In this document: positions 1 through 6,649 of the stretch, one piece after another
Numbering within the stretch: position 1 is the first letter of the stretch
Layout: each line of letters starts with the position of its first letter
DNA from: Leptospira noumeaensis
Lineage (GTDB): Bacteria; Spirochaetota; Leptospiria; Leptospirales; Leptospiraceae
Direction: 5' to 3'
Assembly: GCF_004770765.1 (NCBI RefSeq)
Contig: NZ_RQFK01000034.1
Span: forward strand, 1-7,135
DNA: 7,135 bases
Made by a program: the position numbers and the translations under genes
The notes under the pieces: model-generated
What the model was told of the DNA's origin: nothing
Databases searched by the model: none
The model's input: only the letters and a program-made list of their open reading frames with translations

Positions 1-74
1 AATTTCCCGCTCCTCCTAACGCCTTCTGCGAAGGCTCAGGGCGGGAAACTTCGTCTCCGCTAGTTCGTTATGCG
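1..74 (+). repeat. attC site, right part only (cut by the window edge)
   Basis: The end of an attC belonging to the cassette upstream of the window. It shows the stem TTTCCCGC (4-11) with its complement GCGGGAAA near 41-49. Inside this lies the apical hairpin CCT-AAC-GCCTTC / GAAGGC-TC-AGG with the same AAC/TC internal loop as the other copies. It then has an L'-like stretch CGTCTCCGC, the conserved TAGTTC and the R' box GTTATGCG (67-74). The R'' and L'' halves lie outside the window. Confidence 0.8.
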
Positions 75-93
75 ACATCACAAAATAAATCCT

Positions 94-98
94 AAGGA
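94..98 (+). promoter_or_regulatory. Ribosome binding site of the PHP-ATPase gene
   Basis: AAGGA lies 7 nt before ATG 106 and fixes this start. The leader from the cassette boundary is too short for an obvious promoter of its own, and no clear -35/-10 pair was seen. Confidence 0.6.
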
Positions 99-105
99 AT
101 AAAGA

Positions 106-2805
106 ATGAAAAATTTTGGTTCAATTTGGAGAAAATGGGATTTACACCTACATTCACCTTCAACAGCACTTAACAATCAATTTACTGGAAAATCAGAAGA
201 TGAAAAATGGCAATTGTATTTAGAAAAACTTGAATCTCTTTCCGATATTTCAGTTTTAGGAATAACAGACTATTTTTCAGTTAAGGGTTACAAAAAACTT
301 TTAGAATTCAAAAAACAAGGACGCATACCAAAGATAGATTTAATATTGCCAAACATTGAATTACGAATAATACCAGTCACTGAAATATCAAAATCAATTA
401 ATTTACACTTAATAATCTCACCAGATATAGTAGATCAATTGGATAGTTTACTTTTTGCAAATCTACAGTTTACATATGCGGGCAACAGTTACTTATGCAC
501 CGATTCAGAACTAATTAGATTCGGAAAGCAATTTATGAATAACCCTCAACTTGAAGATCATATCGCATACAATACAGGTATCGAACAATTCAAGACTGAT
601 ATATATAAACTAAAAGAAATTATAAGTAAAAATGAAAGATTAGAAAATAACATATTAATAGGCCTTGCGAACAAGAGTACTGACGGGAATTCAGGTATTC
701 GTGAATCTAGTATGAAAGCTACAAGAGAAGAGATTTATCGATTTTCCGATATAATTTTCTCTTCGAATGAAAAGGATAGAATATATTTTCTAGGGCAAGG
801 GAAAGATAGTCCTGAAAAAATAATATCATTGTATGATTCTCTAAAACCTTGTATTCATGGAAGTGATGCCCATTCGTTAGATAAAGTTTGTTTACCAGAC
901 AAAAATAGATACACTTGGATAAAAGCTGACCCCTCCTTTGAAGGATTAAGACAAATTTGTTTCGAACCTGAAGGACGTGTTAAGATTCAAGAACTAAAAC
1001 CGATTGACCCTCCCTTACGAATAAATTCTATCGAATTTGATTTTCCACAAGATAGTCTAATTGATGGAACCAAATTTTGTTACAGAGGGAAACATACAGT
1101 AACATTTAGTCCAAATTATACGTGCATTATTGGCGGACGCGGATCTGGAAAAAGTACATTAATTAACCTTATGCACAGAAAAATGAAAAAGAATGAAAAT
1201 TCCTTCTTTAAGGAACACATATTAAGAGATAGTCAAAACAATCTTATTGATATCGAAAAATCTATTTTAACCGATACAAGTGCCGATGAAAAGTATATCG
1301 AATTTTTAAGTCAAAATGAAATAGAAGAATTTGCAAAAGATTATAAAAAATTAACCGAAGCAATTTTTAATAGAATAATAAAAAATGATGAGAATGATGA
1401 ACTTTTAAATATTGAGACCACCCTAAACATAAACATTTCAAAATTGAATAGCGAAATTAAAAATCTATTTAGATTGTTACAGTTAAAAAAAGATTTAGAA
1501 ATTACGAAAAAAGAATATGAATCAAACAGAAAAATTGTAGAATCACTTTCTTCAAAAGAATATCAGGACATATCAAATTCGATAATTTCTTCCGCAAATA
1601 CTTATAACCAAAATCAACAATCAGCGAATATATTCGTAACACTTTTATCTGAAATTCAATCATTAGCTAATACCTACCGAGTCTTAGAAATAAATAATTA
1701 TTTTGATAGTTTAACCGATAGTTTAGTAAAATCTTTACAGGAAATCACAGATAACATTGATCAAGTAGAACTTGACCAAGAATCAAAGAAAATAGGGATT
1801 TTGGAGAAAATTTTAGAATCAGAAAAAAGCAAATTAAACGAATATTTAAAAGACAAAGGATTAACTGACGAAAATCTTAAGGATATTTCCAATGCACAAT
1901 TGAATGTTGGACGATTTGATTCATTGATTAAAAAACAAGAAGAGGAAATCGCAGATTTAGAATCAAAAAAGAATATTCTGGATCCGCAAGAACTAGTGAA
2001 TTCTTCAGTAGAATATACGAGATTGTTAAACGAAAAAATTAAACCACTTAGCAACTTTTTAGAAAACCTAAAAACTACCCTCGTAAAGCCAATTTCGCTT
2101 AGTTTAGAATATGATTACGAAAGTTCAGAGGCTGGCCTATTCCTCGAATTCGAAGAATATTTTAAAAATGAAATTGAATCGAAAGGGGGAAACATGTCCC
2201 ATATTCGAAACAACCTGAAAAAGGCTGACTTCCAAAACATTACTGACAGAAACAAACTAGTAAGTGAAATAACCCAAGGAAAACATATACTTAATAAAAA
2301 TGAATCAATTCTAAGTGAAATTCTTACCATTGAGGAAAATTTTCTAGTATTTAAAACGCTTGTACATAAATATAATCATACACCAAATTCTTTTAAAAGA
2401 ATCAATGTAATGTATGATAACAAAACATTGGAAAATTCATCCTTTGGGCAAAGATGTACAGCCGCACTAGTAATTTTATTATCTATTGGAAATAATCCAA
2501 TTATTATTGATGAACCAGAAGCCCATTTAGATAGCCTCTTGATATCAAATTATTTAGTCGAAATAATCAAAAATACTAAAAAAAATCGGCAAATTATATT
2601 CTCTACACATAATGCAAACTTTGTAATTAACGGAGATTCAGATCTGATAAATATTCTTGAGGCTGACGAAGACAACAAGACAGTCATCAGTCCGACTACT
2701 ATTGAACATAAAATTATGCGCGAAAAATTAGTTTCACTAGAAGGAGGCGAGTCGGCATTTTATGCAAGAGAAAAGAAATATGGAATTAAAAGTGTTTCTA
2801 TGTGA
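106..2805 (+). CDS. PHP-domain and ABC/SMC-like AAA ATPase (TrlF-like), putative defence protein
   Basis: An 899-aa protein with two enzymatic parts. The N-terminal PHP metal-dependent phosphoesterase domain shows DLHLHS (H14, H16), GITDY (D55), PNIELR (E85), NLHLI (H101) and GSDAH (D254, H256), so the metal ligands appear intact. An ABC/SMC-type ATPase follows: Walker A GGRGSGKST (343-351), a long coiled-coil-like middle (about 430-740), signature-like SSFGQR (778-783), Walker B PIIIDEPEAHLDS with D802/E803, and a switch His in STHN (H835). PHP plus split ABC ATPase resembles proteins annotated as TrlF-family AAA-like ATPases. The family architecture suggests ATP-gated cleavage of nucleic acid or nucleotides. 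A role in phage or plasmid defence is inference from this and from the mobile context. The start is supported by AAGGA at 94-98. The stop codon lies 3 nt before the attC R'' box. The protein is full length with no sign of decay. Confidence 0.8.
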   Translation: MKNFGSIWRKWDLHLHSPSTALNNQFTGKSEDEKWQLYLEKLESLSDISVLGITDYFSVKGYKKLLEFKKQGRIPKIDLILPNIELRIIPVTEISKSINLHLIISPDIVDQLDSLLFANLQFTYAGNSYLCTDSELIRFGKQFMNNPQLEDHIAYNTGIEQFKTDIYKLKEIISKNERLENNILIGLANKSTDGNSGIRESSMKATREEIYRFSDIIFSSNEKDRIYFLGQGKDSPEKIISLYDSLKPCIHGSDAHSLDKVCLPDKNRYTWIKADPSFEGLRQICFEPEGRVKIQELKPIDPPLRINSIEFDFPQDSLIDGTKFCYRGKHTVTFSPNYTCIIGGRGSGKSTLINLMHRKMKKNENSFFKEHILRDSQNNLIDIEKSILTDTSADEKYIEFLSQNEIEEFAKDYKKLTEAIFNRIIKNDENDELLNIETTLNINISKLNSEIKNLFRLLQLKKDLEITKKEYESNRKIVESLSSKEYQDISNSIISSANTYNQNQQSANIFVTLLSEIQSLANTYRVLEINNYFDSLTDSLVKSLQEITDNIDQVELDQESKKIGILEKILESEKSKLNEYLKDKGLTDENLKDISNAQLNVGRFDSLIKKQEEEIADLESKKNILDPQELVNSSVEYTRLLNEKIKPLSNFLENLKTTLVKPISLSLEYDYESSEAGLFLEFEEYFKNEIESKGGNMSHIRNNLKKADFQNITDRNKLVSEITQGKHILNKNESILSEILTIEENFLVFKTLVHKYNHTPNSFKRINVMYDNKTLENSSFGQRCTAALVILLSIGNNPIIIDEPEAHLDSLLISNYLVEIIKNTKKNRQIIFSTHNANFVINGDSDLINILEADEDNKTVISPTTIEHKIMREKLVSLEGGESAFYAREKKYGIKSVSM

Positions 2806-2808
2806 CGT

Positions 2809-2977
2809 CGCATAACAGCGGCTTATCGCTTCGCTGCGGGATTCACTACGTTCACCCTTGCTCGGTCTTCGACACATTGTCCTTCGTCACGCTTCTTGCA
2901 GTCGCAAGAAATCGTGCCGACGCTAACGCCTGAAGGCTCAGCTACGGACAACGTCGATAAGCCTAGTTCGTTATGCG
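2809..2977 (+). repeat. attC site of cassette 1
   Basis: 169 bp. R'' is CGCATAAC (2809-2816) and R' is GTTATGCG (2970-2977), perfectly complementary. L'' GGCTTATCG pairs with L' CGATAAGCC, and the spacers AGC and TAGTTC are unpaired. Inside are the stem TTGTCC/GGACAA, a hairpin TTCTTGC-agtc-GCAAGAA, and the apical hairpin GCT-AAC-GCCT / AGGC-TC-AGC. The GC-rich sequence contrasts sharply with the AT-rich genes on both sides. Confidence 0.85.
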
Positions 2978-3035
2978 AAATCAGAGAAACAATTAAAAAC
3001 TGTTCAAAATTCCATTTTTAAAACACAAAGTAAAT

Positions 3036-3329
3036 ATGCGTTTTGAATGGGATCAAGAAAAAGAAAAAGTCAATATATCAAAACACCAACTCACCTTCTC
3101 AAAGGCTTCTTTAGTATTTGCTGACCCAAAAGCCATTTATTTGCCAGATCCAGACCATTCGGTTGGAGAAACTAGAGAAATTGCCCTCGGAAAAATTGAA
3201 AATATTACTATTGCAGTCGTAATTTTTGTTGATAGATCAAATAAGAGTGAAGAAATAATAAGAATAATCTCCGCTCGAAAAGCAACTATAAATGAAGAAG
3301 CTCAATACTATTCAGAAGAGATAAATTAA
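3036..3329 (+). CDS. brnT: BrnT family ribonuclease toxin
   Basis: 97 aa, the usual size of BrnT toxins, which have a RelE-like fold and cut mRNA to stop translation. The family hallmarks are clear: the N-terminal pattern FEWDxxKxxxNxxKH (residues 3-17), the DPDH segment (38-41) and the C-terminal IRIISARKAT (75-84) followed by the Glu/Tyr-rich end. It is the first gene of a toxin-antitoxin operon, with the antitoxin starting one base after its stop. The start ATG has no strong Shine-Dalgarno match, in contrast to the well-led genes of cassettes 1 and 3, so weak toxin translation is possible. In the family the BrnT-BrnA complex represses its own promoter. A promoter within the 65-nt leader is expected from that but not visible with confidence. 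Confidence 0.92.
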   Translation: MRFEWDQEKEKVNISKHQLTFSKASLVFADPKAIYLPDPDHSVGETREIALGKIENITIAVVIFVDRSNKSEEIIRIISARKATINEEAQYYSEEIN

Positions 3330-3330
3330 C

Positions 3331-3531
3331 ATGAGAGATGAATACGATTTTTCCAAAGGTAAAAGGGGACTCTTTTCTAGAGACTTGAAAGACCTACATT
3401 TTCCAGTTTACCTAGATCCAAAACTTGAAGAATATTATCAAAAAATAGCGACTAAAAAAAACATAGATCTAAATACTATTGTAAATACCATTTTAGAGAA
3501 AGAAATGGAACTTCATGATACTCTTTCTTAA
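3331..3531 (+). CDS. brnA: BrnA family antitoxin (ribbon-helix-helix)
   Basis: 66 aa. The N-terminus MRDEYDFSKGKRG is typical of BrnA-type antitoxins, which bind the BrnT toxin and, through a C-terminal ribbon-helix-helix DNA-binding domain, the operon promoter. The strand segment HFPVYLD (23-29) is followed by helix 1 (about 30-43) and helix 2 starting at DLNTIVNTIL (46-55), the expected RHH pattern. The start lies one base after the brnT stop, with AGAAGAG in the end of brnT acting as a likely ribosome binding site, so the two are translationally linked. BrnA is somewhat short compared with many homologues but looks complete. Confidence 0.88.
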   Translation: MRDEYDFSKGKRGLFSRDLKDLHFPVYLDPKLEEYYQKIATKKNIDLNTIVNTILEKEMELHDTLS

Positions 3532-3648
3532 AAAATAAGAAAAAATCTACGCAAATTCCAAAGGCTTTAAGCAAATTCTATTTCAAAAGAAATAAAAAAT
3601 AAAGATATCAATAAATTAATTAAAAATAATTCTATAGATCTCTGACTT

Positions 3649-3812
3649 CGCATAACAGCGTCTTCCCGCTACGTTTCGGCACAAGGCCTCACTCGGCCTG
3701 CGGCAAATTCCCTTCCGGCACGCTTCTCGCTCCGCAAGAAGACGCGCCGACGCTAACGCCTCCTACGGAGGCTCAGCTACAGGGAACTTCGGGAAGACTA
3801 GTTCGTTATACG
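3649..3812 (+). repeat. attC site of cassette 2
   Basis: 164 bp. R'' is CGCATAAC (3649-3656) and R' is GTTATACG (3805-3812); they differ at the sixth box position because R' belongs to the next cassette. L'' GTCTTCCCG pairs with L' CGGGAAGAC. Inner stems are TTCCCT/AGGGAA, AGGCC/GGCCT, CTTCT/AGAAG and the apical hairpin GCT-AAC-GCCTCC / GGAGGC-TC-AGC. Confidence 0.85.
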
Positions 3813-3835
3813 CAATTCATTTAAATCAACTCTTA

Positions 3836-3842
3836 AGAAGGA
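3836..3842 (+). promoter_or_regulatory. Ribosome binding site of the membrane-protein gene
   Basis: AGAAGGA lies 4 nt before ATG 3847, a strong Shine-Dalgarno match a little closer than usual. It supports this start in a 41-nt leader. Confidence 0.6.
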
Positions 3843-3846
3843 AAAT

Positions 3847-4791
3847 ATGAAAATATTTGAAGATACAGAATTTCAACATAAAAGTCCTAGTCAGATATTA
3901 TCGACTGCAAACCAAATAAAAATGAAATTTGATAACAGAAAACTCGTATACTACAATCAAAGAAATGAACTTTCAAATCTAAAATATTGGATAGAATATA
4001 ATGAAATATTAAATGAATGGGAAAAGGATTATAACAATTGGAATAAAAAATGGCCTCAAACAAGTCAAACACAGAATATTAATACATATAATGCTTACTT
4101 TATCGACGGGAATGAACTATTTGAGAAAATAGATACAAAATTCAACGAAATTTTTTCAAAATTTAATTTCGAAAAAACATATACCTCACAATCAACAGTA
4201 ATTGATGGAATCAAAAATGATCTTGAATTAATCAAAGAGAGTTTTACGGATAAAGTAAACCAAGGCATTGAAAAAATATTAAACATAAAATCTGAACTTG
4301 AATTAGAGGGAGATTTTGGAAAAAGTATTTCTTCAAACAAAAAATCATCAATGATTGGAAAGTGGTTTTTCTTCACTTTATTTTTAGCAACTCTAATTGG
4401 ATATGGTTTAACAATTTCACTGATTCAATTTCAAGATTACTTTAAAGCTTTGGATAATTTTGACAAGATCGCATTTAGAATATCTATATCCATACCATTT
4501 GCTTTAATAATTTACTTCTTTTGGACACAATATAAATTCTACAATATTTTATCGTTACGCTATAGCCATTTATCTAGTTTTATTGGTGGTGGAATTTCGC
4601 ACTTAAATCAACTGTTAATTAATTACCCAAACCTCCAAGAACAAACAACATCTAAGATAACCAATTTATTTACAGATATATCAGATATCTTGAATCTTAT
4701 AAATAAAACTAAATCTTCTCCCGTAGATATCAAAGATCTTTCAGAAGCACTTAACCGAATAGGTGAAATTACAAAAAACATCAATAAATGA
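3847..4791 (+). CDS. Two-helix membrane protein of unknown function
   Basis: 314 aa; the family was not recognised. The first 170 residues are hydrophilic and rich in Asn, Lys, Glu and aromatic residues, and helical by appearance, with no signal peptide. Two hydrophobic segments follow: about 173-195 (KWFFFTLFLATLIGYGLTIS and on) and about 209-228 (AFRISISIPFALIIYFFW). A short linker of about 13 polar residues joins them. The remaining 85 residues are again helical and polar, starting with YKFYNILSLRYSHLSSFIGG. This suggests an inner-membrane hairpin with both large ends in the cytoplasm. Two-helix anchors with coiled cytosolic arms occur in membrane-acting defence effectors, but no catalytic motif is seen, so that remains a guess. 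Strong RBS, single gene in the cassette, stop 4 nt before the attC. Confidence 0.7.
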   Translation: MKIFEDTEFQHKSPSQILSTANQIKMKFDNRKLVYYNQRNELSNLKYWIEYNEILNEWEKDYNNWNKKWPQTSQTQNINTYNAYFIDGNELFEKIDTKFNEIFSKFNFEKTYTSQSTVIDGIKNDLELIKESFTDKVNQGIEKILNIKSELELEGDFGKSISSNKKSSMIGKWFFFTLFLATLIGYGLTISLIQFQDYFKALDNFDKIAFRISISIPFALIIYFFWTQYKFYNILSLRYSHLSSFIGGGISHLNQLLINYPNLQEQTTSKITNLFTDISDILNLINKTKSSPVDIKDLSEALNRIGEITKNINK

Positions 4792-4795
4792 ACTG

Positions 4796-4959
4796 CGTAT
4801 AACAGCACCTTCCCGCTACGCTTCGGCACAAGGCCTCGCTCGGCCTCCGGCAAATTGTCCTCCTGTCACTCGCTTGCATACGCAAGCTCCGTGCCAGTCC
4901 CTAACGTCCCATTCGGGACTCAGGGTCGGACAACTTCGGGAAGGCTAGTTCGTTATGCG
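4796..4959 (+). repeat. attC site of cassette 3
   Basis: 164 bp. R'' is CGTATAAC (4796-4803) and R' is GTTATGCG (4952-4959); they differ at the sixth box position. L'' CCTTCCCG pairs with CGGGAAGG. Inner stems are TTGTCC/GGACAA, AGGCC/GGCCT, GCTTGC-atac-GCAAGC and the apical hairpin CCCT-AAC-GTCCC / GGGAC-TC-AGGG. The left half resembles the site at 3649 and the right half those at 6011 and 6942. Confidence 0.85.
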
Positions 4960-6171
4960 CAAGAATCTTTAAATCATGAATTGGAAACCAAAAAATGAAT
5001 TACTACGAATAATAAAAAAAATAAAACTTGAAGGAAAGTGCTTATCTATTAACTGCATTAATAAACCGATTAAGTCCCATGCAATTTCACAATCTTTACT
5101 TAAACTAATTTCGAAAAATGGGGAAGTAATCGTCTTTGAAAATAATTTCTTCAATGCTAGAAATCCAGAAGGTACAATAAAAGAAAAAAAGCGGGGAATT
5201 GCCAAAGCAACCACGTTCCCAGGTTTTTGTAGCTATCACGATAATTATATATTTGAAGAAATTGATAATCTCAATTTTGATCTATCAGGAAAACAGGCAT
5301 TTTTGTATTTATTCAGATCATTATCCAAAGCAATAATCCAAAAAGAACAATCTATTACGCTTTTAAATGAGGCAAAAAGAATTGCCGAAAGTAACAATCT
5401 TAATTTGAAATTAAATAGTTTTGAATTAGGAATTCTAATAGGAATGATGAATTTAACCGAACATAAATTAAATCTTGATAGCTTATTATCAAATAATGAT
5501 TTTAAAAGTATAAGATTTACTTTATTTCATATAGAAGGAATGCCAGATATACTATTCTCAGGAGCAACTTTTTTAGACTATGATTTTCAAGGAAACCAAA
5601 TTCAGAATATTGCGAGAACCGACATTCTATTTGGGCTTCTTGCATTCTCGTCAGTTAAATTAGAGCACGGTTGGGGAATTCTTTTTGTATGGGACTCTAA
5701 AAGTGATTATGCATGTTTAGCTTTTTTTAATTCACTCAAGGAATATACAAAAGAATCGAAAGAAAATGCTAAATTATCTGAAGCTTTGGCAAGATTCATA
5801 ATAACGAGATGTGATTGCACGGCAATAAATATAGACTTTTGGGAAAAACTAAACAATACCAAAAAGAAGGACATTCTATCCAACATCAACAATATAGTAA
5901 AGTATCCTTCCATCGAAACAAAAGATAATTTACTATTTGGGATCGAAAACATCTTTAACTTCAAGGTATCAAAGGTATCCGAAAACTACTAATTACCATA
6001 AAGATTCCAGCGCATAACAACGGCGAATCGCTTCGCTTCGGGACTTGCGCCCTCGCTCGGTCTGCGACACATAGGCTTCTGGCACTCCTCTTGCTTACGC
6101 AAGCGTCGTTCCAGTCCCTAACGTCCCGTTACCGGGACTCAGGGTCAGCCTACGTCGATTAGCCTAGTTCG
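4953..6171 (+). mobile_element. Gene cassette 4 (Cys/His-motif protein)
   Basis: A 1,219-bp cassette. End arms 4952-4971 and 5999-6018 are inverted complements over 20 nt with two differences: A/A at the tenth position and A/C at the eleventh (4962/6008). The left arm ends only 4 nt before the start codon of the gene. Confidence 0.78.
4976..5992 (+). CDS. Protein with HNH/treble-clef-like N-terminal Cys/His motifs, function unknown
   Basis: 338 aa. The N-terminal 95 residues carry C22-x4-C27, then PIKSHAIS with H35, and later FPGFCSYHDNYIF with C85 and H88. Paired cysteines, an SH motif and a C-x2-H pair look like a zinc-binding treble clef of HNH-endonuclease type, and this arrangement recurs in uncharacterised bacterial proteins. 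The rest (about 100-330) is a mixed helical and strand domain without recognisable catalytic motif; it could sense or bind a partner. No signal peptide or membrane segment, so cytoplasmic. The gene is alone in its cassette. Its ATG lies 23 nt from the cassette boundary without a Shine-Dalgarno match, and no other in-frame Met occurs until residue 157. Translation may be weak or depend on the upstream transcript. Nuclease activity and a defence role are inference. Confidence 0.72.
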   Translation: MNWKPKNELLRIIKKIKLEGKCLSINCINKPIKSHAISQSLLKLISKNGEVIVFENNFFNARNPEGTIKEKKRGIAKATTFPGFCSYHDNYIFEEIDNLNFDLSGKQAFLYLFRSLSKAIIQKEQSITLLNEAKRIAESNNLNLKLNSFELGILIGMMNLTEHKLNLDSLLSNNDFKSIRFTLFHIEGMPDILFSGATFLDYDFQGNQIQNIARTDILFGLLAFSSVKLEHGWGILFVWDSKSDYACLAFFNSLKEYTKESKENAKLSEALARFIITRCDCTAINIDFWEKLNNTKKKDILSNINNIVKYPSIETKDNLLFGIENIFNFKVSKVSENY

Positions 6172-6178
6172 TTATACG
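6011..6178 (+). repeat. attC site of cassette 4
   Basis: 168 bp. R'' is CGCATAAC (6011-6018) and R' is GTTATACG (6171-6178), differing at the sixth box position. L'' GGCGAATCG and L' CGATTAGCC pair with one mismatch. Inner stems are TAGGCT/AGCCTA, CTGG/CCAG, CTTGC-ttac-GCAAG and the apical hairpin CCCT-AAC-GTCCCG / CGGGAC-TC-AGGG. Confidence 0.85.
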
Positions 6179-6204
6179 ACATGTGGCAAAAATAATTGTA
6201 AACT

Positions 6205-6210
6205 TATAAT
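6205..6210 (+). promoter_or_regulatory. Possible -10 box of the toxin-antitoxin operon
   Basis: A perfect TATAAT lies 62 nt before the toxin start. No good TTGACA-like -35 is found at 16-18 nt spacing, and in such AT-rich sequence this hexamer can arise by chance. Toxin-antitoxin cassettes commonly carry their own promoter, which makes it a reasonable candidate. Confidence 0.3.
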
Positions 6211-6271
6211 TTGGGCAAAAGAAAATAAAAAAAGAATTGAATTTGTACCGTTATTCCGGCACACTTAAAAA

Positions 6272-6649
6272 GTGATAGAATTTACAGCTTATAAAGGCGA
6301 AAAATTCACTGTTGAGTGGTATTTTGATGAAAAAGAAAAATCTGATGTTCTAGATTATTTCAATGAACTTCCAGAAGATTTAAAAATTAAAACTTTGGCT
6401 TTGTTCAAAAGATTTGCTGACATTGGTGAAATCAAAGACAAAACTAAATTCAATTTTGAAGGAGACTCTCTTTTCGCTTTCAAACCAATTCCTCACAGGT
6501 TTCTTTGCTTTTTTGTAAAAGGGAAGAAAATAATCATTACTAACGCTTTTGTTAAAAAAACGGATAAGCTACCTAAAAACGAAAAAATTAGAGCTATTAA
6601 AAGAAGGGAAGATTATGAAACAAGAAGTAAAAAAGGCATCTACTACTAA
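6272..6649 (+). CDS. higB: HigB/RelE-superfamily toxin (Gp49-like)
   Basis: 125 aa. The pattern matches the phage Gp49/HigB branch of RelE-fold toxins, which cleave mRNA on the ribosome: FTVEWYFDEKEKSDVLDYFNELP (12-34), LFAFKPIPHRFLCFFVKGKKIIITNAFVKKTDKLP within 67-101, then EKIRAIKRREDYE (104-116). R76, the KK pair at 95-96 and the R-rich C-terminal helix are typical of the family. The start is GTG at 6272: an in-frame TAA sits at 6266-6268, and no other good start follows nearby. There is no Shine-Dalgarno match, and the GTG lies in a small inverted repeat (6262-6274), so toxin translation is probably weak. The toxin precedes and overlaps the antitoxin by 35 nt, the usual HigBA order. Assignment to the superfamily is firm; the exact subfamily name is less so. 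Confidence 0.85.
   Translation: MIEFTAYKGEKFTVEWYFDEKEKSDVLDYFNELPEDLKIKTLALFKRFADIGEIKDKTKFNFEGDSLFAFKPIPHRFLCFFVKGKKIIITNAFVKKTDKLPKNEKIRAIKRREDYETRSKKGIYY
6602..6608 (+). promoter_or_regulatory. Ribosome binding site that fixes the antitoxin start
   Basis: AGAAGGG lies 6 nt before ATG 6615, inside the toxin gene. It selects this start over an in-frame ATG at 6549 that has no ribosome binding site and would overlap the toxin by 101 nt. Confidence 0.65.

Larger units (their letters stand above)
68..2970 (+). mobile_element. Gene cassette 1 (PHP-ATPase)
   Basis: A 2,903-bp cassette from just after G67 to G2970, large for a gene cassette. Its end arms 67-82 (GTTATGCGACATCACA) and 2801-2816 (TGTGACGTCGCATAAC) are inverted complements over 16 nt with one A/C difference at 77/2806. 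The 5' leader is 38 nt, and the gene's stop codon lies inside the right arm. Confidence 0.8.
2971..3805 (+). mobile_element. Gene cassette 2 (BrnT/BrnA toxin-antitoxin)
   Basis: An 835-bp cassette. End arms 2970-2987 (GTTATGCGAAATCAGAGA) and 3639-3656 (TCTCTGACTTCGCATAAC) are inverted complements over 18 nt with one A/C difference at 2980/3646. The leader of about 65 nt before the first gene is AT-rich with no clear promoter. Between the last stop (3531) and the attC lie 117 AT-rich bases without a gene, holding a short direct repeat GCAAATTC at 3551-3558 and 3571-3578. Confidence 0.8.
3806..4952 (+). mobile_element. Gene cassette 3 (two-helix membrane protein)
   Basis: A 1,147-bp cassette. 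End arms 3805-3823 (GTTATACGCAATTCATTTA) and 4785-4803 (TAAATGAACTGCGTATAAC) are inverted complements over 19 nt with one A/C difference at 3815/4793. The right arm covers the last codon and the stop of the gene. Confidence 0.8.

Noticed and set aside
1761..2330. Minus-strand open frames inside the PHP-ATPase gene
   Set aside because: They are Ser/Phe-rich shadow frames opposite a clear coding sequence with continuous domain motifs.
2809..2977. GC-rich repeats read as rho-independent terminators
   Set aside because: The stems are strong but no T-run follows them; each leads straight into TAGTTCGTTATRC. They may affect transcription, but the sequence does not show a terminator.
3551..3578. 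Direct repeat GCAAATTC with 20-nt period after brnA
   Set aside because: Two 8-nt copies in AT-rich sequence can arise by chance, and the place after the operon does not suit an operator. No third copy or spacer pattern was seen, so it is not a CRISPR-like array.
4763..4948. A 61-codon + strand open frame across the attC at 4796
   Set aside because: It lies almost entirely in the structured repeat and overlaps the end of the membrane-protein gene. Open frames there follow from GC-rich composition, and no RBS or protein pattern supports it.
6549..6614. Longer antitoxin start at ATG 6549
   Set aside because: It has no ribosome binding site and would overlap the toxin by 101 nt. ATG 6615 has AGAAGGG at good spacing and gives a normal-length antitoxin.
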